The notes under the pieces are model-generated. The model was not told where the DNA came from, did no database searches, and saw only the letters and a list, made by a program, of their open reading frames with translations. From Mermis nigrescens (taxonomy: Eukaryota; Nematoda; Enoplea; Mermithida; Mermithidae), in the NCBI GenBank assembly GCA_036768485.1, contig JAVLUZ010000154.1, forward strand, positions 44,019,458-44,083,457: a DNA stretch of 64,000 nucleotides, in the 5' to 3' direction. A program made the position numbers and the translations under genes. Of the stretch, positions 36,591 to 50,948 are shown piece by piece. Within the stretch, counting starts at the first letter, position 1. Every line of letters begins with the position of its first letter.

Positions 36591-36823
36591 GATTCTCTAA
36601 AATAGCTTGTTTCTGATAGATTCGATGGACGCTGAGTCCAGAAAAAAGTGTTTAGGGTGCTGACGACTATATGTGGAGATAGAGCCCTCAAACTTTCAAA
36701 AAAACGTGATTATCAAAATGTTCTTAGGGCTATATCTTCACAAATATTCGTCAGCCCCAGACCGTTTTTTTTCTGGACTCAGCGTCCTCGAATCTATCAG
36801 AAACAAGTATTTTTAGGAGAATC
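36591..36823. repeat. 233-bp near-complete palindrome
   Basis: Arms of about 100 bp pair almost throughout. CTTGTTTCTGATAGATTCG and GACGCTGAGTCCAGAAAAAA on the left match the right arm at 36763-36810, and CTGACGA.TAT.TG..GATA.AGCCCT continues inward to a loop at about 36691-36718. No TSD was found. It could be a solo MITE or a long hairpin locus. Confidence 0.85.
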
Positions 36824-37089
36824 GGCAGAAAAAAATTTTTTGAAAAAATTATGCAAAAAAAATTATGCAAAAGCCCCTATTTTCAAGATATCTACATTGA
36901 AGTTCTGAGGTTGAAAAAGCGTAAAAACACTGTTTTCCGAGAAAATTGAGAAAAACAATATTAGAAAAAATTCGCTGATTAGATCCATGCCAGTTAAATT
37001 TTTGGCAAATAGGTAATCTTGCCCACAACTCACCAGCTTGCTTATACGAACATCTTAGGCTTAGGCTTAGAAAGTGTATTCACATTGGT

Positions 37090-37159
37090 GCCAGCTGATG
37101 GTCTAAGCCTGAGACAATTGGGGCAAAAATTGTGCCATAGGCTTAGACCATCAGCTGGC
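37090..37159. repeat. 70-nt hairpin with perfect 21-bp stem
   Basis: GCCAGCTGATGGTCTAAGCC (37090-37109) continues to 37110 and pairs base for base with 37139-37159. The 28-nt loop has an inner ACAATT/AATTGT stem (37114-37119 and 37128-37133). Outside, ATTGGT and AACAAT extend the stem with one mismatch. Size and arm length resemble a microRNA precursor, but a small inverted-repeat element is equally possible. Confidence 0.7.
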
Positions 37160-37230
37160 AACAATTTGATATGCAACAGCAAGTCCAAAACAATAAACGT
37201 GATGAATCGAGTACCCCCTGCTTCGGCTTT

Positions 37231-37352
37231 TAACGTCAGAACTGTAATGTAGAAATGTTAGAAATGGGTGCTTGCGGAAAAAATTCTTGAAAAAAATATA
37301 TGCACAAGCTCCCATTTTTAACATTTCTACATTAAAGTTCTGAGGTTAAAAA
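37231..37352. repeat. Inverted repeat of ~45-bp arms
   Basis: AATGTAGAAATGTTA and AAATGGG.GCTTG on the left pair with CAAGC.CCCATTT and TAACATTTCTACATT on the right, followed by AGTTCTGA. The right half, with AAAAAGCGTAAAAACACTG, is a direct repeat of 36885-36945. Confidence 0.75.
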
Positions 37353-37739
37353 AGCGTAAAAACACTGTCTTTGGGAAAATTAAAATTCTGGAGGGGATGT
37401 AGATGTCTGAGATTGCCAAAGATGTTGATAACACAATTCTAATTAAAATTAGTTTCCATTTTTTATAAGTTAAAAACTAATATCGTGTGAGGATATTCAT
37501 CCATCCGCTGAAGGGTCAGCCATGCCCCAAAATTGATCTATTTCTGTTAGTGCTAAAAGTAATATAATGCAGTCATACTGGAAATGCTTTAAAAATGCGG
37601 TTTTATTACAAAAGAATGTGTTATAGGCCATTTTGATGTTTTGGTCGTATAGACAGCAAAAAATTCGCGAACGTTAAATTTACTGCTTTGAATTTGTGGG
37701 ATATACCCCTCCCCATGCCGACCCTGACCTTGTGCATCT

Positions 37740-38290
37740 ATGCATATCATTAATAATTTAAGCGTCACCTAGAAAATTAACTAACATTGATTATTTAAGA
37801 GTTTGATTTCTTTAAAGTGATGAACAGTCAATTAATTAAATTATTTACTTAATTTAATGATTAATCAATTAAATCTTGCAATTTATCAGTTAATATTTTA
37901 ATTGAATAATTAATTAAGAGCCGATAATTTTCAGTCAATTAATTAGACGCGTAATTGATCCCAAGTTAAATAATTAATCAATTTAGTTATTCAAGAGTTT
38001 AATTAAATAAGAATTAATTAATTAATTAGTTTTGATAAACTAAACAAATCTAATTAATTAGGCATTAATTAATCAAGTCAAATTAACTAGGAATGGTTAA
38101 TTAAAGTTTGATTAATAAATAATTTTTTATTGGTTTTGATGAATTAATTAGGTAGCTAATTAAAATTTAAGTAAAACTAACCAAACTTAATAGATAATTT
38201 GGTAATTGAATAATTAATTAAAAATTAATTTATAAATCCGAGAATTAGTGCATTAAAACATTAAAAATTGATTGAACAGTAGCTGGAATT
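37740..38290. repeat. TTAATTAA-rich cryptic repeat
   Basis: AT-rich stretch dominated by AATTAATTA and TTAATTAAA with little else. No regular unit length and no coding potential. Confidence 0.8.
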
Positions 38291-39568
38291 CATTAATAAT
38301 ATGTACCAATTAGTTCAGAAAAGTTATATAAATGTCCGAGTCCAAGTTCGACTGAATAAATTAATACGTTGTCCTAAATTTTCTATCATCGGTCCCCTAC
38401 TGAATCTATTGTTCCGCTATTATTGTCCGGATTTTACCCGGTTGTCCGAGCCCGAGTCCGAATTTAATCTCTCCCTTGGAAAATACTTATACTTCCACAA
38501 TTATGGGGTGGGCTAGTCTGTCCGCCTGCATCCCTAAAACTATGTGCCCGAGTAAAAGTAGTAGCATAGATTTACATGGTAGTCTAAGAAAAACGGCGCG
38601 CTTAGATTGCGCACAAGTTTTAAAAGGCTTCAGCTGGCAACATGCGGTTTTTCTACTGTGTTGACAAAGATCATTAGTATGCATAATCGAATTTTCGAAA
38701 CATGAGCTTTATTGTCCTTTGAACAAGGCGCGTCTAACTGGTCATGTCATGTTTCAGAGTTTTAAAATAGACACGCATAAATCGTTGAGTGAATTCTAGA
38801 TTTAATGTGTAAATAACAGTTCATTGACTTGTGTAACGTAATGAACGGCAACATCGCTCAGGTACTGTGATTACAAATTTCGTATTATAAGCTTTGTTGA
38901 TTCGTAGACTAGCTTCCATGAAATAAACATGACTATATTGAGCGAAAAAATTGCGAACGCTAAAAACGATCCTCATACGTTTTGTTCTTCGCTTCTTCTA
39001 ACTCATTGCTGCTAGAGCTTTCGATTCAATGCAGCAATTAGGTAAACTTAATAGTACTCAGCAGTGGAGTAGTTAAATTTGCTTAAGAAATTTTTCCGTA
39101 AAATTTTCACACTAAATCGACTTTCTTGTCGCACAATATGACCAGGCTTCAGTAAAACGATATCTTTCAAGAACCAGTGCAACAAATGTTACACGTATTT
39201 TCAATGCAATACTAGTTTAGTTTGTGAATGTATTGCAAAAGACCGCATGCTGTCATGCGCGGTACTTCGAGGTTATAAGCTACCAAAAGTTTGTTTATTT
39301 GCTGCATATTTTTAATGTTTTTATGTCGAAATATAGTGATAGGGTATAAACACAAGTGTACAGCTAAATTAACAGCAGAGATTATGTGATGAAAATTTTT
39401 ACTGTTACTTTAGAGAAGATAGCCAATGTACTGAAAAAACTGTACATTGCTAGATACAGTAAGTGGTGCGAAGGCTATGCTCGATCTGCCCGTACCGTTT
39501 TTTCGGAGCACCCTGTATACATGTTTTGTGTACCTGTATTTCTTAAGGCACCTGAAATTTAGTGTAAA
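38291..39568. other. Region upstream of ALG6
   Basis: Holds the putative promoter and 5' UTR of ALG6, but no TATA box, CpG-rich block or upstream exon was recognised. A small hairpin ATGTACTG/CAGTACAT-like (39427-39450) lies about 120 bp before the start codon. Frames at 38301-38684 show no known domain. Confidence 0.5.
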
Positions 39569-39689
39569 ATGAAGAAATGCCGAAGAGTGGAAGACGCTGT
39601 TGGCAATTCGTATACAAATATTGCAATAATTATCGTCCTTGTGTTGTCTTTATTATTCCGATGGGCAGTTAGTGTTGGTCCATATTCGG
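39569..39689 (+). CDS. ALG6: ALG6 exon 1 (start codon exon)
   Basis: Encodes about 40 residues beginning [11 protein letters not shown], then a hydrophobic run [14 protein letters not shown], and ends in the family-typical [11 protein letters not shown]. The start is supported by an in-frame TAG three codons upstream (39560-39562) and an A at -3 (aaaATG). The exon ends after the first base of a Gly codon, followed by the donor GTAAAAAG. Exon 2 supplies the other two bases, giving [13 protein letters not shown] as in other ALG6 proteins. No TATA box or convincing promoter was recognised upstream. Confidence 0.93.
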
Positions 39690-42600
39690 GTAAAAAGCGT
39701 ATTAATTATATTCGATGCCCTCGTACACTATTCACTGCCTCACGAATTTGGAGCCTAGTCTGAGAGCTTAACGAATGTTTTCCGTTTACATTAACGAAAA
39801 ATCTAGATAATTCGGACGATTTCGATTGAAAAAATATCAGGATACCTAATCAGGCCAAGATTATTTGCATAGATGGGTAAAGCAGGGGTGCCCCGGGGGT
39901 TAAAAATTCAGAAAAAAATCATATAAAAAACCGAGGTCATGCCTTTATTCAAAGATGCACGAGGTAAAGGGCGGCAGTGGAGCCCAAATGCTGGAAATCG
40001 TGACTAGTCAATTCAATATTGAGGAATTTATAGCTTAGATTTAATTTAGCGTTTTTAGTTCATGTTGGCTGCATTTCAGCACGCTCGAAGAAAACATGTA
40101 GGAATTTATCATCCTGCCGAAATAATTTAATTTTTAGACCATTTTGACACGATTTTGGCCACTGTTTGTGTAAGCAGGACGTCAGTTCTTAAATCCAGCG
40201 CGAAGTGTCCGAAAATTCAGAGATTGCGCTTTTGAGCTTAAAACTGCCTGAGTGTACCTGCCTGTATCAATTCTTAGTGGTTGAACACCCCCAACCTTCT
40301 CGTGTGAGGAGCAGAGGTGTTCTTGAGGTGGGGTTTCGGGGGTTTAACACCCCCCAGAATGGCAACTGACCCCCCGCAAAATGGCTGCAACCCTCCTTAG
40401 AATGATCAATTTTTTGAAAAAGTGGTAAAAGTTGTAAAAAGCGTGCCTTCGTAAGCGTTTTAGCCAATTTTTTGCCTCAAAAATCTCAAATTTTCGGCGT
40501 TTCGCGCCATAGACACATTTTTTTGGACATATTTTTGTTCAATGTACTTTAATTTTCAAAATTTTACAGAATTTTTTCACGTTTTTATGTTCTTGATAGA
40601 GCAAGCATTGTCTGCAACGTCAAAAAACAGCGTTTTTGACGTATATCCATCGTGTTTTAGCCCAAAAATGCACTTTTTGAAAAGAATTTTGGGCCTGACC
40701 CACCCTCTCCTCAGAATTCTCATGCTGTACACGTATGGTGAGGAGTGAACTGCAGCATCATCTGTGGAATCCGACCCTATCTCGTAAATTTCAATTTAAA
40801 AAATAAATTTAGATACATTTTAGTTTTGAATTTTAATTTTCTGTGTGTGAGAATCGTTGTTTTTTTATTGCGGCGCAAAGGAAACCCGTTCTGCGCTAAT
40901 GCGACATTTCGTACATTAGCGCAACGCGCAAAGGCTTTTTTGGATGAAAAAATAGAAATTTGAACATTTTTTAAGAAAGTTTTCGAAAATTTTCTGGCGC
41001 TCCGCGCCGAATCTATTGAAAAGCATTATTTCGTTTTCCCATCACTTCTCTTCTGTTTTATCATCAGCGTACGGCATGTACCTGCTTAGCTTTACTAAAA
41101 TGTGATACTTGAATTATAAATTCTTTAAAGCTGATCCATCTTTTTTCTACGTGCTCATCTGACAGCGTAGCATCGATTTTGCTTCTTACTTTCCATTTCA
41201 CTGAGCACTAACTACATGTCTTTGCATATGCAAAAACAAAAGACTTTTTATTCTGCTGAAAGACTGATTCATCTTTTTCAGGCACTTATCTGACCGTCCT
41301 ATTTTGGGGGACCAACACCAATTTTTGCGGGGACTAAGCCCAAAAAGGCCAAAAATAGCACAAAATGACGTTTAAAAAGTCATGTATTTCGATTTTTCTG
41401 AATTTTTTTGCGGGGGGGGGTGTCCAACCCCCCCATTCCCCCAGGGGTCAATATTACTAGGAGGTGTCCCGAAATGAAGAAATGAAATTTTTCTGATTTT
41501 TCACAATGGTACTTCTCAAAATGCATTTGAGGGACCGCCAAAACAGATTCTAGCAACTTTGCATAAAGGGAACCCATGATTTTGTGGCGCTTTGCTCAAG
41601 GTTAATTGCTTTTATATTATGTTGGTCTCGGAAACCGCTAAACCTTGTGAAAAATAGGTACAAAAATTTGCGTTTACGCGCGAAATAGCGTTTTCCGGCG
41701 TTTCATATTGTCTACTTTTATTTTAAATCGCTTTTGACACAATATTTGCTCGAAATATTTTGAAATTTCTGGCAATTTTGTGCGAAAAAATATTATATTT
41801 CATTGTTTTTATTGAAAATCCGAAAATGCGTGAAATTTAGGCTGGAGGACGTTTACTAGCTTGATTTACTGCTCGATTGCCCGTATTTGTTGCATTTGAC
41901 GCCGGAGGTCGAATTTTTTTTAGAGTTGTGCTCGGAAGTACAAGCACGTATTTGTGGGGAGGAATGGGGGTATGTTCGCACCCCCCCTCAAAAACAAATT
42001 CAGAAAAATCCGAATTATCGGACTTTCTAAACGTTATTTCGTGCTATTTTTGGCCTTTTCGTGCTTAGTCTCCCAAAAATTGGTGTCGGTCCCCCAAAAT
42101 AGGACGGCCAGCTACGTGCCTGCGGAAATAGAAGAAATCTATGCTGTAATAGCTGTTTCTGCTCTTGAATTAATTTGAAAGCTATTCCATGAGCGAAAAA
42201 TAACTTCCAGGTCGCAAAGAATCTAAATAAATGTCCTTAATAGGTATTATACGGAAAAATTAGCATAATTATGATCACTGAGGGCCAAAAATTATTTTAC
42301 GTACTATCCATTCTTTGTCTCGCCAAATATTTTTGGCCAATTAGGGGGGGCGGCTGCCATTGCCCCTTAAATCCGCCCCTGAGAGGTCCATTTCTAAATG
42401 ACGACGTAGCTTCTCATGATCCACAATTTTTAGGCAGTGGCCAATACCCAATGTACGGTGATTTTGAGGCTCAACGCCACTGGATGGAAATCACGTGGAA
42501 TCTGCCCCTGGACACGTGGTATGCGATCACCTTTTAGACTTGCACATAACAGCGAAATATTTTGGGATCGATAGCTGCATCCATGATTTTACTAGGGCAG

Positions 42601-45600
42601 CGACCAAATTCTGGGGGTGTGGGTGGTGTAAAACTGGTGAAATTTTGGAAACAGACCGAAAATTCGCGCCCACGTCTTTTACATGACTGGACCATGATCA
42701 AAATTTAGATTAAAAATTAGAAAATTTTTAAAATTCCAAATAAAAAAATATTAAAATAATAAAAAGCTAAACATAGAATTAGGTAAAAATCAGAAATTGA
42801 AAATAAAGAAAGTAATTTACCTAAACTTCCTCGACTCGGAACTAAATTCTAATGTCCCAAGAATCGTTCTATTGCGTTACATTTAAACGCAATACAATCG
42901 TATTAAAAAAGCCAGATGAATAAGCATATTATACTGTAAGCAGCCTTTATCAAGGGCAGTATAAGAGGGAAAATTTGGTCAAAAAAATACACCTTTATGT
43001 TGCAGGTCATAACTTTAGCTGATATGGACATAGAGTTTTAATACTAATTGCGTTTAATAGATAAAGATCTCTCCTTCTTAAATATGTAAAAACCTTTGGC
43101 CAGTCGCCAACAATTTGGGCGATACTGCGCATTGTTTACAACCTACTTTGATTTGGTTTAAACGCCGAAGGGGCCATTCGTTCTATCATCAATACTCTCC
43201 CTCTTTTGACGATATCATGAAATTTTTACACCTGGTAGGCCCCAAAAAGGCCAAAAGTAGCACAAAATTCGTTTAAGAAGTCCGATTTTTCCGATTTTTC
43301 CTGAATTGGGGATTCGAAACCCCCCATTTCCCCCAGAGATACGTGCCTGAGTAGGATGCGCATTTGCCCTATAAGTTTTTACAATGTGCTGATTAAATTT
43401 CTGATTGCATATATCGCCAAAAAAGGGTGCCTACATGCTCAATAATGAGAGACAATGCATAAACTCTGGGGTTTAAATATATCGGAGTGATATGTAAACA
43501 GATCGCCCTAGCGCATGAATCGCTGGCACCTGGCCAAGGTTTTTATGCACTTTAAACAAAGACATCAATGTCTATTTAACGCCGTGGGTCCTAAAATTCT
43601 ATGTCCATAATTGAAGAAGTTATGGTGTAAAGCAAGTATAGCCAATTTTTTCTGGCCCACCCTGTATATGCTGTTCACGTTCCTAGCGTTGAAATACTCG
43701 AATTTTCGGCGCTTAACGCTATTAATTTGATTATAATCACCAATTCAAACCTATTGCAATTTTTATTGATAAAATTTTGCGCAAGACTAAATTTTCGGCA
43801 CTCTGTGTCCCCAGAAAGCTACATTGCAAGTAATAAGAATAAAGGGACTACGTCGAAAATTTCTGGATTTTAAAAATATTCACTCTACCGTTTTTGTCAT
43901 TGTTTTTTCCGAGAAATGCGGCGATTTGGAATTATAAAAAATTACAAAATTTTTGGCAGATTACTTTATTTTTATGTTTTATAAGCAAAAGCTGCAGAAA
44001 TGTTTCAAAAACGAAAAGCGGATCGAAAAATATCGTTGAATTATTAAAGACTGCTTCCAATCGCACTATCAATTTACATACAGGCACGTAGCTGGCCGTC
44101 CTATTTTGGGGGGATCAACACAAATCTTTGGGGGGACTGCTAAGAAAGCCAAAAAATAGCGCAAAATAACGTTTAAAAAGTCCCATTTTTCCGATTTTTC
44201 TGAATGTTGGGGGATTCCGAACCCCTCCCCATTCCCTCCAGAGATGCGTGCCTGTTTATATAAATGTTCGGAATTTCGGTGATTCCTCCCTAAATAAAAT
44301 CCTGGTCCCAAAGTTGACTGAAAGCAGGGTGGATTTAGGGGTGGCGGCCGCCCCCATTGGCCCAAAATAGGGCGCAAAATTAAGGATTTTTGAGCGATTT
44401 TTAGCGATTTTCGGGTCAAAACGGCTAATTTTTCCGCCCAGGTCAGGGTTCCGCCCCCCCCCCCTTAGGGGTACCGCCCCCTAGGAAAATCCTGCATCCG
44501 CCACTGACTGAAAGCACCGTTGGAGTATCTGTGTGCGCTACCACAAAAATTCCAAGAGAAAGCTCTGCTCACGGGCAAAATTTAATGAAATATAGTAAAA
44601 ACAAGAAAAAAGAAAAATTTCCCGCTGTCTTGTTGTTAATTTAGAAAAATGGATTACAATGCGATTTGTCGCAAAAAATTAAGCTTAGCGCTGGACTTTG
44701 AATGATTAATTTGTATTGCGCAATCGAAAGTGCGAGAATTTTCGGAAGTTTTTCTGCCGAAAATGCTTAGAAATGCGTGAAAACTTATTTATGCTCAAAA
44801 ATCTCATATTATTGTTATAAAGGTTAAAATGATATTTTGTACTAGCCTCAAAAACCTCTCTTTTGACACAGATGGAAAAATATATCTTTTATTTATAGTT
44901 TTTTGAAACTTTTTTAAAATTTTTAAAGAATCGAGATTTTAATTAAAATCTTTTGAAAGTTGAGAAAAATTATAATTAAGATTCTACAATTTTTGATTTT
45001 TTTTTGAAATTTTTATTGACATTTTCACAAAAACCGATATCTCGACGTTTGGGCCACCCTAATTGATCCAAATTTTTGGATAGAGTGATCCATTTATTAT
45101 ACGAGGGTGGTGGAGAATACAGCGACCAGCAGGCACGTATTTCGGGGAGAGGAGGGGTCGGACGAGGGGGAGGTTCGGACCCCCCAAATTCAGAAAACTG
45201 TGAAAAATAGGTTTTTTTAAAGGTTATTTTGTGCTATTTTTGGCTGTTTTGGGCTTAGTCTTCCCCAAAATTTGGTGTTGGTCCCGCCCCCAAAACTAGG
45301 ACGGCGAGCTACGTTCCTGGCGACCAGTTTTAGTCATAATGTACAAAAATGACAAAAAATTAGTTGAAAGGCAAGTTGGGCTGTTAACACGTCGAGAGTG
45401 GCAATATAAACAGTAATTTTAGGATATTGGGGTCGCACTTGAATCAGCTTAAAATTTTGGAAAGAGGGTAGTCGGCTATTTTTAGGAGGAACGTGAATGA
45501 ATGAACCTTTAGTTTTTGTTTAAAAACGTCAAAAACACCTTAAAACGGCCACAAAATTCAATTTTTTCATCCAAAAGTTAATTTAATTAATGGCTTCAAG

Positions 45601-48600
45601 ATTGAGTCATAAATATCCTGGCTTTGGGGGTTTTACAGACAAACAACTTTGGTTGGGAAATCCTCCCATCCCGCTGCAAGATGTATGGTCTCAACCAGAC
45701 ATGCACGCGGGGGTGTGCGGGGTCTAGATCCCTAGAATGGAAAAATGGAAAATTTTCTAGAGAAAATTAGGCAAAATGAAAGCCGGGGTAGGTGAACTGA
45801 CTTTTCTGGATGGGGGGAGTGGGGGTAAATGAGTAATTTTTTGCTCAATTTATGTTAAAAATTGGTGCTTAATTCATCGCATTTTATTTTATTTTTCCAA
45901 TTTTTTGGCGAAAGCGACCAGAAAATGCCTGAAACGTCCAAAAATTTTCTGGTTTCGGTAGATGGAGGAGCGAAGACCGCCTTTGGTTGGGGCCTGCTAA
46001 GTGGTTCCAGCAAGGCAGGGGCGTAAGCAAGATTTTTTAGGGGGGGCGGTTTGAATTGGTGACCCTGTATTGCAGGATGTGATCGCCGGGGCACCAAATA
46101 AAGTGCATTTTCTGACGTTTACGCATATGCTCTATCGGTTAAGCTCTCAAAATTTAAACTTTTCGTAAAAAAATTTATCTTCTCAAAAAGCTATGAAAAA
46201 TGACGTTTTTTTGACCGCGCTTGGGCTTAACTTAACGCAAAGAATGATTCTACGGCGCGAAGCGCTGAAAATTTTGGGATTTTTTGATAAAAAGATGTCA
46301 ATTTTTATACATTTCCTTACCTTTTTAATATAATTTTCGGGCTGAGAAAGGGGGCGGCCGCCCCTCCCCCCGGCCCTCCTTTCCTGCGTACGCCCATGCA
46401 GCAAGGTTGTCTGCTTCCAGAAAAATGTTTTGTTTGGAACGGTCGTCAACTAGTCTTCATTATGGTTCTACGGTGCATTTGCGAAACATAGCCTCATCTC
46501 ATAAATGCACTTGGCCAAAAAGTTCTGGGAGGGGATAAACCGAGTTTCCTTGGGGGGGGCGGTAAATGAGTATGTTTTTTACCTATTTAATGTCAAATTT
46601 TTGTACTTATTCTTCGTTTTTAATTTTTCATGAATATTTATGACGAAATTTTCATGAATGCACTAACGATAGGGGCAATGGAATGACTTTTAACATTAAA
46701 CATGTAATAATACAATGTAAAAAGTATCTGGATGAACGAATTGAACAGCCTATTGCTCGAAAAATAAGTATATGTACTTAAAATTACACTCCTAGCCGTC
46801 ATTTGACGCTTTTTAGTGGTTCAAGCGACCAGTTTTTGTTCAAAATAGCCTGAGGGGGTATGCTTATCAAACGGTGTGGTGGGGCATACCCCTTACCCTC
46901 CATTGTGCGTGTGTGCCAGAGACCCTCCTGGGTTCCAGGTTCGTAGCTTTCTTCGGATTTGAGGGGACTATAAGTGTGAAATCACTATGTTAACAACTAA
47001 GACGAAAATGATGGTGGGTAGTTTTAAGCGTTTCTTATTGAGTTCTTCAAATTGAATAATTAACCTCAATTCTAATCATATTCAGGCAGGTATCTCTGGG
47101 GGGGTTCGGACCCCCAAAATTCAGGAAAATCGGAAAAATAGGACTTTTACACGTTATTTTGTGCCACTTTTGGGCTTAGTCCCCCCAAAAATTAATGTTG
47201 GTCCCCCTCGAAGAAGGACGGCCAGCTACGCGCCTGATCATATTCAAACAGTATATATAATGTTCTATATAGAATGGCCGCGCAAATGATTTCTTATTAT
47301 TATATCCAAACACGACGCCGCTGGAAAATTTTACTTGTATAATTTTCAATTCTTACTGATACATTGCAACAAAAAAGGAAAATATATTATTCCGCATGGA
47401 GCTTAAGAACATTTTTACATTTTGCTATATTTAATCGAAATAGGGCCGTTTATTAGACAAAATTTATACAAAGAATGATTTAGTGCGCAGCGCCCCGAGA
47501 AATTTCGGGCATATTAGGTCAAATGTATGCTAAAATCTATTTTGGCAATCATCCAAATGTGCTTCTAGAATTTTTCATGACGCCCTTAGTATATCACTCC
47601 GCAGATACTTGATTGTTATGTTCGGAGACCGTAATTTTGTCCCATTCTCGCCGTCCTCGATTTTGGGCTAGAACATGCGTTTTTTAGGCTTTTGTCAGGT
47701 TTGCCATTTTTGGTCATAATTGAGGCCCGTTAACCACTCCCTTAAAATGGCTGCTTATCCCAGCTTGCTGAAATTTAGAGCTTTCGCATTTCTAATGAAC
47801 GATTGTGATTTTGCCTGGTTTAACTCGGTTCCCGCATGCCTGTCCTACTTGGCATTTTTCCTTTGCTTCCCCGAATTCCTTTGGACTCGCATAGGCACAC
47901 TGGGAGGTATGAGGGGGCATCCCACCCCCTAGCATTACTTTAGAAAAGCACAGTCCCTCAGCCATTTCCGGACCAAAACTTATTGCTACTCTTAAATTCA
48001 TTCGTATGGACGTTTTCAGTGGCGGATCCAGGATTTTCCTAATGAGGGGTAGTACCCCTTAAGGGGGCGGGACCCTGACTTGGGCCGAAACCCTGACTTG
48101 GACCGAATTCCTGACTTGGGCCAAAACCCCGACTTGGGCCAAAAAATTATCCGTTTTAACCCGAAAATCGCTCAAAAATCCTCAATTTTGCGGACTATTT
48201 TGGGCCAATGGGGTGGAGGCGGCCGCCATCCCCGCCCCCGTAAATCCGCCCCTGAACGTTTTTCTTTTTTGTATATTTCAGGTGCCACAGATCATTCTAT
48301 TGCCCTTAGCGCTATTTGTCTCTTTGCAAATTTAACCATACAGATTTAAGCAGAATAAAACAGAACGAATTCAGTGTCAAAATTTATGACATTAAATAAC
48401 AAAATTACTCATTTAAGCCCTCAAGGAAGCTCGGTTTACCCCCCCCCTCCTACAAAGTTTAACCGTGTGCACTGATGTTCGGACCGCTTTGATTCGTCTC
48501 AAAGTTTGATTAAGGGACCGTAAAACCCCCTTTGATTTTTTCTGGATAAAAATCATGTTTCAGGTACGAAAATACAACCAATAACGATTTACAATACTGG

Positions 48601-50858
48601 GGCCTCGATTATCCTCCTCTCACGGCGTACCACAGTTGGCTCATGGGTTACGTGTAAGTAATTGAACGGCACGAGTCCAATTTCAAGGAAGGGCAGCCAT
48701 ACCTGGGCGTGGTGGGGGGAGGGGGGGGTTTGGGGGAACATTTATCTAAGTAAACAGAAGACGATTGGCAAAACTAGATTTTCCTAATAAAAATACTACA
48801 AGTGCACATGGCCAGTGTGGTCGGGGAGGGGTAAGATCGAGAATGTAATCATGGAGGGGTGAAATCCGAGATTTTCCGTATAGCAAGATGTGTTTATTAG
48901 GTATATACTACCATAGATGCACAGCGTGGGAATTCTGGAGGGGGGGTTGAAATTATAAAGTGCCTTTCTGTGTCCGAAAAACGGTAGGTATGCGTCAAAA
49001 AGATCGTTTTTCAGCTTTTCCGACGATGCTCCATTTCTCTAGAGCATAAGAACATAAATAAATTTCGAATAAAAATCAAAAAGGTCGGAACGAATTGAAC
49101 AAAATATAGTCAAAAGATGAGTAGAATGGCGCGATGCGCTGAAAATTCGGCACTGTCCGGCAAATAGAAAGCTAATAACGCTTGAGAAAGCATGTTTTCT
49201 ACAAGTTTTTAGAAGTTTTTTAGGAACTTTCAAAAAATCGGTAGTTCTGCGGGAGGGTGAAAAAATTTTTGTAAGGGATGAGAATTTTTCTGGTGAGTTG
49301 GGAACCATACATGCACATAGGGTGTTAGGGGTGGTATTATCCCCACCCAAGGTTTCAGACGGACTGATGGAACGTTTTTTTGCATCATTTTTGAGGTCTA
49401 AAGCAGTAAAAACGTCGAAACTTTTTCCGCGCTTCGCGCCAGATTACTAGTTTTAAGTACTTTTTACTCAAAAGCGCCCACCATTTATAAATTTTTGCAT
49501 TTTATATTGTTAAAAGTGATACAATGCAGTCAAACTGGACTAAACATGTTTTTAAAAGCGATATCACCACGAAAAAACGTTCTATAGGCTATTTTGGCCA
49601 TTTTGATCGTTAAAACAGCAGAAGAAATTGTGAACGTTCAATTTACCGTTTTGGATTTTTGGGATTTCACCCCCCTGCCGACCCTGAGCTTGTGCACCTA
49701 TGGTGGAAACCCCCAGCCCCCAAGATCATGTATAGTCATGGCCTCTAAAAAGAACCCACTTTTCAATTTTTGGTTCATTACTTTTTATGGATGCCTTCTT
49801 GTCCTAGTTTTTTCAGTTGTTTGATTGAGGCTACCCTTCATCTAGACACTCTATGTTCTGCATTGACCCATTTATCTTTGTTGCTTAGTATTTTTCATAA
49901 TAGTCGAACACTTAAAAAACCCAATATTCCTAAAAACCATGTTCCTTTAAAAAAACACACTTTTCTAAATCACATTTCCTTCGTCTGTTAGTGGTAATTT
50001 ATCTTTGTTTTTCTGTCTAGGCTAGCGTGTCAATAGTTCAGGAACATCTGAGTTAAAATCCGAGCTCTGAAAGTCAAATTCAACGTGCCAAACAACAATT
50101 TATTTGCAAAAATCAAAACGCTATCGATCATGGGATATTTCAAATTTTTGAACCTATTTTCGACTGTTTTTGGAATAGTTGTGGTACCACCTTCCCCTTA
50201 AGAAAATGATAGATCCTCCACTGATAGTCATGCTATGTTAGACAGTAGCAAATAAAGGTCATTATTCAAATTCTCGCGTGAATCAGCGTCTTTAACAAAA
50301 AATGGAAATAACGTTTTATTAGTCAGCAATCTTTAAGAATTCAAACTAGTACATTTCTTCGGCCAAAAACAGCATTCCGAAACAATAAAGGAAAGCCGCA
50401 ATCAAATTATAAGTGTACGTACATGTAACGGCTAAAACATTCCGTGACGGCATGATAATTTTGAATGGGGAATATTTGGCCGAATATGGACGGATGGATG
50501 AGCTTCATTTTTGGGTCAAAAAATACTAGAAAAAGGCTTAAGAGGCCTCAGAACGCAGGTTTTTGCCTAAAAAATCAGGCAGGAGAAGATTTCGACTTCT
50601 TTAAGGGATGGAGAAATGGACATTTTCGGGAGGAGGTTTCCTATGAAACAATAAAAAAGCAATTTATGAACATAAGTTGCTGAGTTTTGCTTTTTGAATA
50701 CCGCTAAAGTGCCCGCGTATATGTATGTCCCTTATGTAATTGTATTTTTCGCGAAGCCTTCTGCATGGAAATAAACTTTCAACACGTAAGAAAAGAGCTA
50801 CTAAACAGTGTTTAATAATAATGATAATAATGAGAATAATAATATAATATTAATTGTG

Positions 50859-50948
<90 letters not shown>

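Noticed and set aside
42271..42537. 88-codon frame as an independent gene
   Set aside because: Only 42434-42518 is coding, as ALG6 exon 2. The upstream part is family C remnant and the end reads through the splice donor.
49770..49991. Hydrophobic 73-codon frame as a further ALG6 exon
   Set aside because: No ALG6 block matches, and it lies inside the TA-target element inserted in intron 3.
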